This document shows, in pieces, positions 36,587 through 47,543 of a stretch of 64,000 nt of DNA. The stretch lies in contig OW386290.2 of the NCBI GenBank assembly GCA_936432065.2, forward strand, positions 130,618,677-130,682,676, in the 5' to 3' direction. The number at the start of each line of letters is the position of its first letter. Within the stretch, counting starts at the first letter, position 1. The notes beneath the pieces are model-generated. The model was not told where the DNA came from. It did not search any database and was given only the letters and a program-made list of their open reading frames with translations. This DNA comes from Rutpela maculata (lineage: Eukaryota; Arthropoda; Insecta; Coleoptera; Cerambycidae). The position numbers and the translations under genes are program-made.

Positions 36587-37984
36587 AAACCGCTGCCCAA
36601 GGAATCACTACTTCCACATCCAGATTCTCTGTCCAAGTAACTCACAACGAAAAAACTTTGTATGTGAAAATAATTATTTATGGAACTTTAATAATATAAT
36701 ATTTGAAATCCTCTACCCCAAAAACCCATAAAACGACACCCCACATAAGTAGTGGGGTGGGGGTGGTGATAGGGGGGTGGTAGTGGGGGGTGGATGAAGT
36801 AAAAAAATATTTTGAGGTTTCTGGTTCCTGTACATGCACTAAATCACATTTTTTTTTCATCCCCTTTAGTAAGGAGGTGGGGGTGGTAATGGGGGTGGCT
36901 AATGGAAAAAATTTTTTTGAGACCTCAGCTTCTCTTGTATATACTAAATACCAATTTCATGGACTCTTACCTGCTTCATTTACCCATTTACCCCAAATTT
37001 ACCCCAATTTACCCCCCAACCATTCGACGGAACAAGATGAAAATATAATCTAGTTCTAGATCTCGTTAAAGTACATATGTGTACCAAATTTCAAGTCAAT
37101 ATCTTAAACGGTTTCAGAGTAAACGTGCGCACAAAAAAAAGTTACAGACAGACCGACAGACAGACAGAAATTTTTTTTTCGCTCAAACTTAAAATCTCGA
37201 CGTTTAATAACATTTTAAGCCTATTTGGACAATAAAAATTTTAAAAAATTTTTTTGTCGTTACTATTCCACTGGACGTGGAAGTAAAAACTGCTGCCCAA
37301 GGAATCACTACTTCCACATCCAGATTCTCTATCCAAGTCACTCACAACGAAAAAACTTTGTATGTAGAAATAATTGTTTATGGAACTTTAATAATATAAT
37401 ATTTGAAATCCTCTACTCCAAAAACCCATAAAACGATACCCCACATCGGTAGTGGGGTGGGGGTGGTAGTGGGGGGTGGATGAAGTAAAAAAATATTTTG
37501 AGGTTTCTGGTTCCTGTACATGCACTAAATCACATTTTTTTTTTCATCCCCTTTAATAAGGAGGTGGGGGTGGTAATGGGGGTGGCTAATGCCAAAAATT
37601 TTTTTGAGACCTCAGCTTCTCTTGTATATACGAAATACCAATTTCATGGACTCTTACCGGCTTGATTTACCGATTTACCCCAAATTTACCCCAATTTACC
37701 CCCCAACCCGTCGACGGAACAAGATGAAAATATAATCTAGTTCTAGATCTCGTTAAAGCACATATGTGTACCAAATTTCAAGTCAATATCTTAAACGGTT
37801 TCAGAGTAAACGTGCGCACAAAAAAAAGTTACAGACAGACAGACAGACCGACAGACAGACAGATATTTTTTTTTGCGCTAACACTTAAAATCTCGACGTT
37901 TCATGACATTTTAAGCCTATTTGGACAATAAAAATTTTTAAAATTTTTTTTGTCGTTACTATACTTCCACTGGACGTGGAAGTA
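36587..37984. mobile_element. Tandem dimer of the TACTTCCACATCCAG repeat
   Basis: Two ~700-bp units lie head to tail (TIR-to-TIR 36,609-37,285 and 37,309-37,984), each starting with the lead-in GCTGCCCAAGGAATCAC. Both match 11,063-11,736 over their length, with G-rich tracts and CAGA microsatellites. The right edge forms a perfect hairpin, TATACTTCCACTGGACGTGGAAGTATA. They sit inside the XPG/CXC gene between NDTSIDK and the KPVQLSSL segment; GATAAA/GACAAA at the edges is a weak candidate duplication. Confidence 0.75.
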
Positions 37985-38163
37985 TAGTAACGACAAATTA
38001 GAGATATTTTAGTTTTGTAAAATGCACTAGACTAAATAAACCTGTGCAATTATCGTCACTTCCACTCACAGCAGCAGTTATTCAACAACATCTATTCAGG
38101 GTATATTACCAGGTGCAAACTTGGCTTAAACCCCCAGCAATGGGGTTGGACTTTAAACAATAA

Positions 38164-38824
38164 CACAGCCCCACAAAAAAAAAGTTCAGGCCAGTGAACC
38201 AGACCCATGTATCTCTGTGTATTTTCGGTCGCTGAATCCGCATCCGAGGTCAAAAAAATTCGTACAAAATCTTTAGCTAGAGCCAAAAAACACCTCTGGA
38301 CTGGGGTAAAAAGAACATTAAGCTACGAGAATAGTTGTTACATCCTAATCGATCGAATTATACAAATTAAGGTTAAACAGCAGCGTACATAATTAAAATT
38401 AAGGATGGTTGTTCTCAACCCTACAGGGGCAGTTTATGAAGATTACGTCGGATCTGATGCAGTTCCTTATCACTTTAACAAAACTTAGACATTTCGAGCT
38501 TTTTCAGCAGCCATTACTGTTTTGGATCGATTTTTTTATAAATGGGGGCTAGTTTTCGCCCCTCACTGGGGGTGGGTTTCATATCTATTGTATGTACGCT
38601 GCTGTTTAACCTTAATTTGTATAATTCGATCGATTAGGATGTAACAACTATTCTCGTAGCTTAATATTCTTTTTACCCCAGTCCAGGAGTGTTTTTTGGC
38701 TCTAGCTAAAGATTTTGGGGGTATACGAATTTTTTTGACCTCCGATTCGGATTCAGCTACCGAAAATATATAGTGATACATGGGTCTGGTTCGCTGATCT
38801 GAACTTTTTTTTTGTGGGGCTGTG
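38164..38824. mobile_element. CACAGCCCC-type MITE, internally deleted, TAA duplication
   Basis: It begins CACAGCCCCACAAAA, ends in its inverse, and TAA flanks both sides (38,161-38,163 and 38,825-38,827). The left ~230 bases match the left arm of the 16,968 element and the right ~430 bases its right arm, with the centre missing. It splits the XPG/CXC gene between the GW motif and the CXC motif. Confidence 0.85.
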
Positions 38825-39226
38825 TAATTTATTAGAGTCAACAACTACTCTGATTCCTCTTGCACCAGATGAACTTCTCAATTCAATTCTGCAGTCGCAC
38901 AAAAGGTTGTGGGGTCAATTGTGGATGCAGAAAAATAGGATTGCCATATTCCGTAGTGTGTGGCTCTCGTCGGGGCCAGTCGTGTCTTAATAGGATATCC
39001 GAGGATACAACCGTTGAATCTGAGTTCAACGATGATGAAGCCGACCTCATTTCGTTATTATCCGCTGAGATGATTGTTGATGAAGATGAAAATATTGAAG
39101 AAGTAGAAATAGAAGAGACGAAGAAGAATAAGAAGTAAGCAAAGACGAACATTAATCAACAAAATTATAATGTAACTTGTAATAGAATTAGGCTCTCAAA
39201 AACTATTAGTTTGCTCCGGCAACTTA

Positions 39227-41736
39227 TAGGCTATTGTCTATGTACAAAAAAAGAGGGTTGAAAGGAACTAAAACGTTAAAGGGTTTTTATTGTTTATTAT
39301 GTTCAATTGACCCCAAAATATGAAAAAACCGCGGAGTGCTACCATTTAAAGTGGTGCGTTTTTCAGATCGAAGTAAAAAGGTCCACTTTTCATATTTTTT
39401 TTTGCTCGAAAACTATGAATTTTTTCTATAACACGTCAATAGAAAAGTGTGTAGAGAATTAAATTTCCAATCGAAATGGCACCTTCAGAAGTCAAAAATT
39501 TTTTTTTTCAAAAATACGTCCAAAAAACAAAACAAAAAAACGAAAAAATGCAATTTTTAAATTTTTTTTTATTTTAGCCTGTAACTATTTTTCGGGTACA
39601 TTTAGGCATAGACATTGCTGCATAACAAAAAAAGCTGGCGTTTTACCCGTTAAAATGAGATTTTGTAAACAGTTTTACGATTAATAGTGACCGAGATATA
39701 GCGTTTCAAAGTTTGCAACTTTTAACTTTTTTTGCTAATTTTTACTATTTTTTTTCAAATTTCGTCCTGTAACTTTTTTCTAGGTGAATTTAGGTGTAGA
39801 CATTATTATATTAAAGTGAAAGCTGACTTTACGCCCGTTGAAATGGTGGCTGGTAAAAGTCTCTACGACAAGTAGAAACCTAGACACAGCGTTTCGAAGA
39901 GTGTTACTTTTATTAACTTTCTTCCAAGAGGATGCAGACGTACTAATTGTAAATACTGCAAAAGATAAGGCATCCCAATCAGAAAATGTTGTTATAGTTG
40001 GTCAAGATGTCGATCTTCTTATTATCCTGTCATTATTACCAGAAGAAAATGAAAATATATATATTTTTAAACCTAGTATAGGAAATATAACTGCCAAATT
40101 ATATAACCATAATAGTTTCAAATTTAATCATGTACAAAAATATCTTGGCTTCGTCCATGCATTCAGTGGCTGTGATACAACCTCTTCCTTTTTTGGTATT
40201 GGTAAAAAGACATTCTTGAGTTTCATTAATAAGAATATTTTGCTTTTGGAAAAGTATTTAAATGAATTTTTGTGTGGAAATGCAAGTCCAGCAGCCATCG
40301 GTTCTGCTTCTGAATGTATTGTAACATTACTATACGATATGAAAATTGATGACCAAACACCTGTTGCTATAAGTTATTTCAGAAGTACTCAACAGGTGCG
40401 AAATTCTCATTGTCCCGATTGCCTCCAACAACTGATGCTGCTAAACATCATGGTTTAAGAACTTACTTGCAAATGCAACATTGAAAAGGAAATATTGTAA
40501 ATCCTCTCATCTGGGGTTGGAAAACTTCAGAAAATGGACTAGTACCAATTTTGACAAATAAACCTCCCGCACCACAAGTTTTGCTGGAAAAAATAGCCTG
40601 TAAATGCACCAAAGGATGCAGAGGAAACTGTGGTTGCAGGAAATTGGGAATGAATTGCTTCATTTTTGCAAAGAATGTATGGGAATGAACTGTGAAAACG
40701 CTGATGTACCTCAAATAACGGAAGACGATGTTTACATAGATGCCGATGAAGAAATCGACTTTGATTTTGACAATATGTTAAATCCAGCATTTGAATAATT
40801 TCATAATGTAAGTTATTAATCTAAGTTATTTGAACAAAAAGAACAGAAGTGGAAAAATGTAAAAAGTTATTTTTTAAGTACAATAATCTACTATATCTAG
40901 ACTGTATCTTGGTTACTATTGATCACATAAACTTCTATTGCAGACCATTTAAACAAGAATGCTGGGAGTACATTCCATGTAGCAATATCTGTATTTGACA
41001 AATAAGTTATAGGCCGAAATTTAAAAAAGAACGTAAAAATTGGAAGAAACTTAATAAAAGTAACACTTTTCGAAACGCTGTATCTAGGTTTCTATTTGTC
41101 GTAGAGACTTTTACCAGCCACCATTTCAACGGGCGTAAAGTCAGCTTTCACTTTAGTATAATAATGTCTACACCCCAATTCACTCAGAAAAAAGTTACAG
41201 GACGAAATTTGAAGAAAATAGTAAAAATTAGCAAAAAAGTTAAAAGTTGCAAACTTTGAAACGCTATATCTCGGTCACTATTAATCGTAAAACTGTTTAC
41301 AAAATCTCATTTTAACGGGTAAAACACCAGCTTTTTTTGTTATGCAGCAATGTCTATGCCTAAATGTACCCGAAAAATAGTTACAGGCTAAAATAAAAAA
41401 AAAATAAAAAATTGCATTTTTTCGTTTTTTTTTTTGTTTTGTTTTTTGGACGTATTTTTGTAACAAAAAATTTTTTTTGACTTCTGAAGGTGCCATTTCG
41501 GTTGGAAATTTAAATCTCTACACACTTTTCTATTGACGTGTTTATAGAAAAAATTCATAGTTTTCGAGCAAAAAAAAATATGAAAAGTGGACCTTTTTAC
41601 TTCGATCTCAAAAACGCACCACTTTAAATGGTAGCACTCCGCGGTTTTTTCATATCGTGGGGTCAATTGAACATAAGAAAGAATAAAAACCCTTTAACGT
41701 TTTAGTTCCTTTCTACAGTACATGGACAATAGACTA
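39227..41736. mobile_element. 2.5-kb fold-back element carrying an XPG/CXC gene copy
   Basis: Ends TAGGCTATTGTCTATGTAC and the inverse GTACATGGACAATAGACTA, with TTA on both sides (39,224-39,226 and 41,737-41,739). The arms (about 39,227-39,927 and 41,040-41,736) pair over ~700 bp: ACCATTTAAAGTGGTGCGTTT, CATTTAGGCATAGACATTGC and CCCGTTGAAATGGTGGCTGG each occur inverted in the other arm. Between the arms lie ~1.1 kb with the coding remnant 39,928-40,798. The gene is either cargo or this element's own protein. Confidence 0.8.
39928..40798 (+). pseudogene. XPG/FEN-like + CXC family gene, locus 3
   Basis: The longest readable copy. The frame starts inside the family at FFQEDADVLIV (acidic DAD pair), then VVIVGQDVDLLIIL (DxDLL), IYIFKPSIG, and HAFSGCDTTSSFFGIGKK (GCDTT), all in one open frame to 40,458. 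After a frameshift near 40,400 come RLPPTTDAAK and LRTYLQMQH, a TGG-to-TGA-like stop, NPLIWGWK, LVPILTNKPPAP and the CXC motif CKCTKGCRGNCGCRKLGMNC. A second frameshift leads to CKECMGMNC and an acidic tail ending 40,798. DAD, DxD and GCD match the metal-binding acidic residues of PIN-fold XPG/FEN nucleases. The N-terminal FDG part is missing. It lies entirely between the arms of the 39,227-41,736 fold-back. Confidence 0.75.
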
Positions 41737-41739
41737 TTA

Positions 41740-43203
41740 TCCCTCCAGTGAGGTTTAAGTAGCTTTACCCAGTTCTCATGAATTTTATCGAGACTGGGTC
41801 GTGGTTCGAGTTTAACAAGAAAAACTAGGAAATCTTCAGAGCGCCAGTAGCCAAAATATCAGACACTTATGACGTACCTGCTTCTTACTGTAAGTACTGA
41901 CCGTGGCTATTCAGTGACCTTAATCTTCATAGGTATCAAAAAAGTTTCACAATCAAACAAATTACTTGACGAGTCTAAATATGTGTATATCACTAAGTAT
42001 AAATATAAGGTATATATGAAATATTGTAAGTACGGTGTCAAAAGTCAACCGTTAATAATATGAATATATGGACAAACGATGTAAATACGATTTAACAAGA
42101 AGTTACTTAACCATAAAATAAGTATAACGTAGTAATAATTAGACAACCAGATTTACAGAAAATAGCTATTTTCTTCACAATGATCTTCACATGTGAGAAA
42201 ATTAATAAGCGCTGAAGGAGGTAACAATTTGTTGACTGTGAGCAAAATGTAAAGTTTAAATGCTGAAGACTTATCAAGTAAAATATTGTGGCTGAAGTCC
42301 TAAATTATAAGTTAAAAGGAAATTAAATTTGAGTGTCCATATTCGAAACCAAAGACTGAGTTGATACTCTCACCACCATTCCTGGAAACCACACTACAGC
42401 GTTCCTGTCTCACTCGCTTCCAGTTCCAGATGTTGAAGATGATTACATCTGCAAGACATCTCATTTTCACGTATCTCAAGTCGTACGACAGCTGCTACTG
42501 ATAACTGAATTGAAAAAAAAGGCATTTTTCTACGAGCAATAGCAACGAAGCTATTCTATTTGTTTATAAGTTAAAAATTATAGGGTTTTTTGAATGAGAT
42601 TTTGCAATAATGAAAACATTTTTTTTTTAGATCTAATAATTTATTTCGATAAAACAACTCTTCTCCTTTCATGACCGTAGAACCATTGTATTTTCACTAT
42701 TGTGCATATAATGTTATTGCAAAGAAAACATCTCTGGGATAAACAATTACAATTTTGCAAAAACTATTCAAGGAATCGATTTGAAATTTGTACCATATAT
42801 TAAGTACTACAAGGCCCAATTTTTTACGTAATAACAAAGTCGTAGGTAGATTTTTGCAATATTTATTGTTAATTGAATATTATGCGAATATAGACCGTTC
42901 TTTGCAATTTTCTAAGCAATAAATAATCATATCGACATTTTCAAAAAGCCATTTTAAAGGTTTTTTAATTCCCTACAAGATAGTTTCTCCGAATTGTTGA
43001 TCAAATACTTTATTTTTTACTGGTAGGCAAAAATGTGCAAAAATATACAATTTCTAGCTTTTAATTGTTAATAACTAAAAAACTACGCCAAATCCACTGC
43101 AGGAAAAGTATAATTTTGTTCCTATAGGCTTATATTACCTGAAAAACTTGTCAGATGCCTGGATGGTTTAGTATCCTGGCAAAAACCTTATTTCCCTGGA
43201 GTA
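41740..43203. other. No recognisable gene
   Basis: AT-rich sequence with no convincing ORF, hairpin family or terminal repeat. It lies between the 2.5-kb fold-back and the 43,204 inverted repeat. Confidence 0.4.
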
Positions 43204-43496
43204 AGAATCGAGTGAAGTACATATAGGACAGTCAGAAAAAGTTGGGTAGGCATCACCATATTCTAGACCGTGTGTTTTAGACGCCATTTTCCAAAATGGC
43301 AAACACCGATTTTATTTAGTATATATTTCTGCTCCTGCGACAGTCATACTCATCATTTAGGAGTCTAAATATATGTTTTTAAGGGCAAGGAATCGATTAA
43401 GATGGTTTTTGAAGTTGCCTGACTGCTAGGTATTTATTAAAGAAAATCAGTTATTTTGTACTTTAAATAAAAATATGAACAAAAGTGGAAAACTAG

Positions 43497-43633
43497 TATA
43501 TTATTATATGAGCGATTATGATAGCCATTATTCACGAAAATGATGTTTGAGCCCACGAGCCGTAGGCGAGTGGCGCAAATCATCTGAGTGAATAATGGTC
43601 ATAATCGCAATGTAATACTATGCTTTTTCTACA
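43497..43633. repeat. GC-tipped palindromic MITE ~137 bp
   Basis: GCGATTATGATAGCCATTATTCA pairs with the inverse GAATAATGGTCATAATCGC around the tip CCCACGAGCCGTAGGCGAGTGG. About 300 bases right of it a ~50-bp block (ATTGTCATATAATTAAATAGG, AGAAAAAATATTTTAT) is duplicated directly at 43,937 and 44,140. Confidence 0.7.
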
Positions 43634-45304
43634 CTTCTATACTTCTTCTACACCTATTATTAAACAAATAAATTAGACTGAAATTTGATAACATTAATCG
43701 GTACCTATTCGTAAGAAATCGAAAACGTAACCAACAATATGGCGGTACACTTGTCACTATCACGCGAGCTGATTGTCAGCCGCACCAGCAAGAGTTGATC
43801 GCGATCGATTTAAAATATCATTGAATCAGCGAAACAGTGAATTTTGAATTTGTACTTGTGATTGGCCGGATGCAGTGAATTATGAATCGATAATTTACTA
43901 CAGTGAATTATAGGTACCATTTTTCACCAAAAAAATGCTAATAATTGTCATATAATTAAATAGGGGTAGAAAAAATATTTTATATGGAAAGTGAACATAA
44001 CCCAAAAATTATCTATTTTATGGGGTACTATTCATTTGAATCGAAGACAAAATAAATAAGTTCCAACTCGAAACCGTTTTGTTTAATTTACTCAAAACTT
44101 TAAAAGTGTGACATAACACCTTTATCCACTTAGGTCTTCAATTGTCATATAATTAAATAGGCGTAGAAAAAATATTTTATTTGGAAAGTGATATTTACAC
44201 TCCAAATTTAATTATATTAGCACAACATGTTTATAGACACAGAATTAAACTTTGTTATGGAAAACTAAGTGTAAAGCTAACAAACTTTTTTCTCAGTCTG
44301 CCTTTTACATTGTTTGCAATACTCAAATATTGCAATTTACATTTACACCTACTAGTAGCACAGGCTGTACAACTGCACTGTATTTATAGTTCAGAAGGCC
44401 TTTTGTTAAGGCACAGATCAAGCTTTAGCACACCGTTTGCATCTTTGCACCATCCATAATCTGTCAGCTGCTGGCTCAGGAAAATGGCTTTGTGATAGGT
44501 TCAAACATTCCCGTAAAACAAAAAAGCATCTTCGGATATGCCCATTTCTTATTGAAAAAGATGAGGGTGGTAGCTCTGATATGTGTTTCCACTTGAGTAA
44601 TGAACAAAGAAGTTCATCATATTTTTTTTTTCCTTTGATGATGGATGTAAAACTTGAACTGCTTTGTCAAGTGTTTCTTCAGACAGAGTATTATCTTCTA
44701 CAAATCGAAGTAGTAAAGTTTCTGGTGATGCTTTTAGTGCAGATGGTTTTGTTCCAATCTTACTTGTGACATCACAACCTGTAAGTATGTGGGCCTTAAT
44801 TAAAGTGTTGCAAAGTGGAGCTCCCAGTTGCCTCCCAAGTGTGTGTAGAGGCACATAACACATTTTATCACCCACTTCCACTTTGATCCACAATTCTTGC
44901 AATCCGTTACTGAATAGTTTAAATATATAACGAAGGATGAGAACAACGACATTAGTGTCATTTGATAGCACTATAAGGCATGTTATGCCCGACTGGGCAG
45001 CATGGAAGAGATGTATTATAATTCTGTTAACTGCTTCTTGAAAAAGGTTCGAAGGTCCGAGCAAGTTTGGACTTCTTTGTTCATTACTATTAGAGTGAAA
45101 TCCCAGAGCCACCAGACCTACGTCATTTTAGCAAAGCTAATATTTTGACAACAAATAGTATAATATCTAGTTAAGAACGTATGCGTATTTGCTAGTTTGA
45201 AAGCGGGGCCCTTTTGCAGAAAACAGGTATAAAAGGTACATAAAAATTTTACTCAGTACGTTAAATTATGATAACTGGATTATTTTACAAGTGACACGCT
45301 AACT

Positions 45305-45880
45305 TCATGGTGTCAGCATCAACCTCCGAAACTTAAGGTCTGTTTGCGCCGCTCTTTATTTTATTTGAACTTAAATTGATATAGGCAACCCAAATTACCT
45401 AGCAGTGAATGGATGATAAACTCTATCATTTATACAGGAATTTTATTCTCCCATACAAAAAGGGCAACAAAAAGTGGACTACTGATACTGCTACCAGTGA
45501 GCCATTAGACATTATAGATAGTTAAAGATGTTTCTAAAAGGTGTTAGACAAAATTTCATTTTTTGATATAAGTAAAACCATTTTCTCATTTAGTTAAATA
45601 TAGTTAAACATAGCAATTACTTGAATAATATTGATTGTGTCGTGCAATAATTCTTCGAGTATTGCCGATTCCTCGTCTTTACCTTAAAGTTTCCTTTCCC
45701 TGATTTCCTTCAATTTCCGGCGTTCATCAAATTGCAACCACCAGGATTCCGACTGAACGGTGGGTTTTTACTCTTGTAGTCAAATACTTAGATTTTAGAA
45801 ATTACAGTCTGCTAATCATAGAAATCTTTAGCAAAATAACATACAAGGTCCGAGGTTCGATCCCTTTGCGTTCTCAGTTT
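45305..45880 (+). promoter_or_regulatory. tRNA-like module, left arm, split by a 506-bp insert
   Basis: Box A half at about 45,307-45,340 (ATGGTGTCAGC, CAACCTCCGAA) and box B half at 45,847-45,880 (GAGGTTCGATCCC) match the uninterrupted module of the right arm. Between them lie 506 bases flanked by AAGGTC (45,335-45,340 and 45,847-45,852). The insert has no recognisable coding or tail sequence; its class is unknown. Confidence 0.6.
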
Positions 45881-46002
45881 TTTTTTCAAATATACGTACT
45901 AAGAAAAAAGTTAAAGGCCAAAAATTATAAATATTTCCCTATCGGTTGTCTCTTTCTTGGTAATCGCCACTTTAAGTTAATATTTGTTGAAAAAAAAAAG
46001 CT

Positions 46003-46066
46003 GAGAACGCTCAGGATCGAACCTCGGACCTTAAAATTCGGAGGTTGACGCTTACACCACGTCGTT
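46003..46066 (-). promoter_or_regulatory. tRNA-like module, right arm, uninterrupted
   Basis: Minus strand: box A TGGTGTAAGCG (46,049-46,059) fits TRGYNNARNNG exactly, and box B GGTTCGATCC (46,014-46,023) follows at tRNA spacing of ~36 bases. This is a good RNA polymerase III internal promoter by sequence. A run of nine or more A on the plus strand (T on the minus) just beyond, at about 45,990-45,999, could serve as a terminator. The cloverleaf is not convincing, so it is not called a tRNA gene. Confidence 0.6.
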
Positions 46067-46403
46067 ATTGTGTCACGTGGAAAATAAACCAGCTATCATA
46101 CTTTAACGCACTGAGTAAAATTTGTATGTACCTTTTGTACCTGTTTTCTGCAAAAGGGCCCCGCTTTCAAACTAGCAAATACGCATACGTTCTTAATTAG
46201 ATATTACACTATTTGTTGTCAAAATATTAGCTTTGCTAAAATGACGTAGCTCTGGCAGCTCTGGGATCTTGGACTATATTAATGCATCCCTGCTGTCATT
46301 GTCTCCTGTGATGGTACCACTTAGCACTGTAGTGAAGTTATAGTCATTTTTGCCTTTTCCCACTCGAGTGCAGCACGTGTATTGAAAGACAGCGTAAAAA
46401 ATT

Positions 46404-47089
46404 ACTACGATGTCGGTACGGTAGGTCTAGATGGGACCGATGTGTAGTTGTAATGCCATTATTTTGAAAGTACTGGATCTCTAAAGTGCCAAGGGTCAGG
46501 GTAAATTTTAAAATGTTCTTGGGGGGGTTCGTCATGTAGTAGAAGGGCGGGAAATATAATTTTTTCTACGATTGTGCTGAAAGTCAAATTTTCTAACTTC
46601 AAAATGAGTGCAGAAAATATCACTTTGCCGCACGCCGTGCGGCAAAGAATTTGTCACACGCCTTGATTACATCTTCACGCACCGGAATAAAATAGTGTGT
46701 TTACCTAAAGAATTTTATATTACTTACTGGTAATAACAATTAAATTCTATATATGTACATTAATTACACATGAATTGCAATTACAAAGTCAAATTTTCTT
46801 ACTTCAGAATGACAGCGGAAAATGTCACTAAATAAAATCTGACAAGCAGGAAATTTAAGATTTTGGAAAGACTTTAAAAAGGGAAATAACTTCACAACCG
46901 TAGAAAAAATAGTATGTAACACACGTGTGGCAAGCTTCATTGCAAAACTCGTATGATAGGAACACTCGCTGCGCTCGTGTTCCTACTTTCATACATCGTT
47001 TTGCAATGAAGCCCTTGCCACACTTGTATTACAATCTACTATTAATACACATCGGTCCCATCTAGACCTACCATACCGACATCGTAGTT
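46404..47089. mobile_element. ~690-bp TIR element, ACTACGATGTCGGTACGG termini
   Basis: ACTACGATGTCGGTACGGTAGG at 46,404 with AGATGGGACCGATGTGTA following, and the inverse ending at 47,089: a ~45-bp TIR. Inside, a small hairpin CTTTGCCGCACGCCGTGCGGCAAAG lies near 46,625, and a palindromic MITE occupies 46,895-47,045. No protein is encoded. Confidence 0.65.
46895..47045. repeat. GC-tipped palindromic MITE ~150 bp
   Basis: AATAGTATGTAACACACGTGTGG pairs with the inverse CCACACTTGTATTACAATCTACTATT; inner arms GCTTCATTGCAAAACTCGTATG and CATACATCGTTTTGCAATGAAG; tip GAACACTCGCTGCGCTCGTGTTC. Confidence 0.8.
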
Positions 47090-47543
47090 ATTTTAGCAGC
47101 CAACTGGAGCATCTCTTTGTTTTTACATAAAGACCAGAATCTGTCCATCTATATAGGAATAAGAGTCTCCTGTTTGATTGTTAACAGTTCGAATCTTTGC
47201 CCTTAAAAATATGTATTTAGACACCTAAATGATGAGTATGACTGTCGCAGGAGCAGAAATATATACAAAATAAAATCGGTGTCGGATATTTTGGAAAATG
47301 GCGTCTGAAACACCCGGTCCAGAATATGGCGATGTCTACCCAACTCTTTCTGACTCTCCTATATATAGTTCACTCGATTCTGTTGGTTATACAAATCAGT
47401 ACTAAATTTTTTACAGGGACTGTATTAGAAGGGAAGTATGGACAATGGTAGGACCTTAGTATACGGATTAGTAAAAAGTACACTATTGTAGGAACATACA
47501 AATATAATCATTTTGTTATTAACATTAATTAAGTGTTAATTAA

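Larger units (their letters stand above)
31886..39137 (+). pseudogene. XPG/FEN-like + CXC family gene, locus 2, four insertions
   Basis: One gene copy spread over 7.2 kb. Segment a (31,886-32,114): CVIDQ, a microsatellite, then NIYFLKRGKG and SPWAIQKYADC. Segment b (36,348-36,586): the frame resumes exactly with DCREHIVFLHAVSGCNTTSA, then after a frameshift KILQKIPDLQEAL, LFILAMYGATK and NDTSIDK. Segment c (37,998-38,160): KPVQLSSLPLTAAV, FRVYYQVQTWL and NPQQWGW. Segment d (38,828-39,137): TLIPLAPDELLNS, then the Cys motif KGCGVNCGCRK and GQSCLN, and an acidic tail to the stop at 39,137. Insertions between segments: full-length LINE 32,115-36,347, repeat dimer 36,587-37,984 and MITE 38,164-38,824. 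GCNTTS replaces the GCDTTS of other copies, so a catalytic-type Asp is lost. Frameshifts make it dead. Confidence 0.7.
45101..46269. mobile_element. TIR element with tRNA-like modules in both arms
   Basis: Left end CCCAGAGCCACCAGACCTAC and right end GTAGCTCTGGCAGCTCTGGG are inverted. The TIRs run ~240 bp inward, through CTACGTCATTTTAGCAAAGC, AAAGCGGGGCCCTTTTGCAG and ACTCAGTACGTTAAA, and include a tRNA-like module in each arm. In the left arm this module is split by a 506-bp insert (45,341-45,846) flanked by AAGGTC. The element interrupts locus 4. No transposase is encoded. Confidence 0.7.
44290..46340 (-). pseudogene. XPG/FEN-like + Cys-rich family gene, locus 4 (divergent subfamily)
   Basis: Read on the minus strand. 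Right of the nested element (about 46,340-46,275) a short frame reads TVLSGTITGDND, a block seen before the nuclease region in this family. After the element, 45,100-44,549 is open: FQEAVNRIIIHLFHAAQSG (the EADxRI block, altered), LSNDTNVVVLILRY (DTDVVVL block), ELWIKVEVGDKMCYVPLH, and ILTGCDVTSKIGTK (GCD motif). Further 3', degenerate frames give YGWCKDANGVL and CSCTACATSRCKCK, a Cys-rich tail equivalent to the CXC motif. The first residues of the 187-codon frame (MALGF) come from the nested element's terminus. This is a different subfamily from loci 2, 3 and 5. Dead. Confidence 0.6.
43204..47381. repeat. Long-range inverted repeat pair (~195 bp ends, 4.18 kb apart)
   Basis: AGAATCGAGTGAA at 43,204 runs through GTCAGAAAAAGTTGGGTAGG, CCATTTTCCAAAAT and TGCTCCTGCGACAGTCATAC to about 43,402. 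The same series occurs inverted from about 47,183 to TCACTCGATTCT at 47,381. Identity is roughly 85 per cent by eye. The interval contains the minus-strand XPG/CXC copy, two nested TIR elements and two palindromes. These may be the ends of the transposon that carried the gene, or two unrelated inverted copies; no target duplication was found. Confidence 0.6.
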
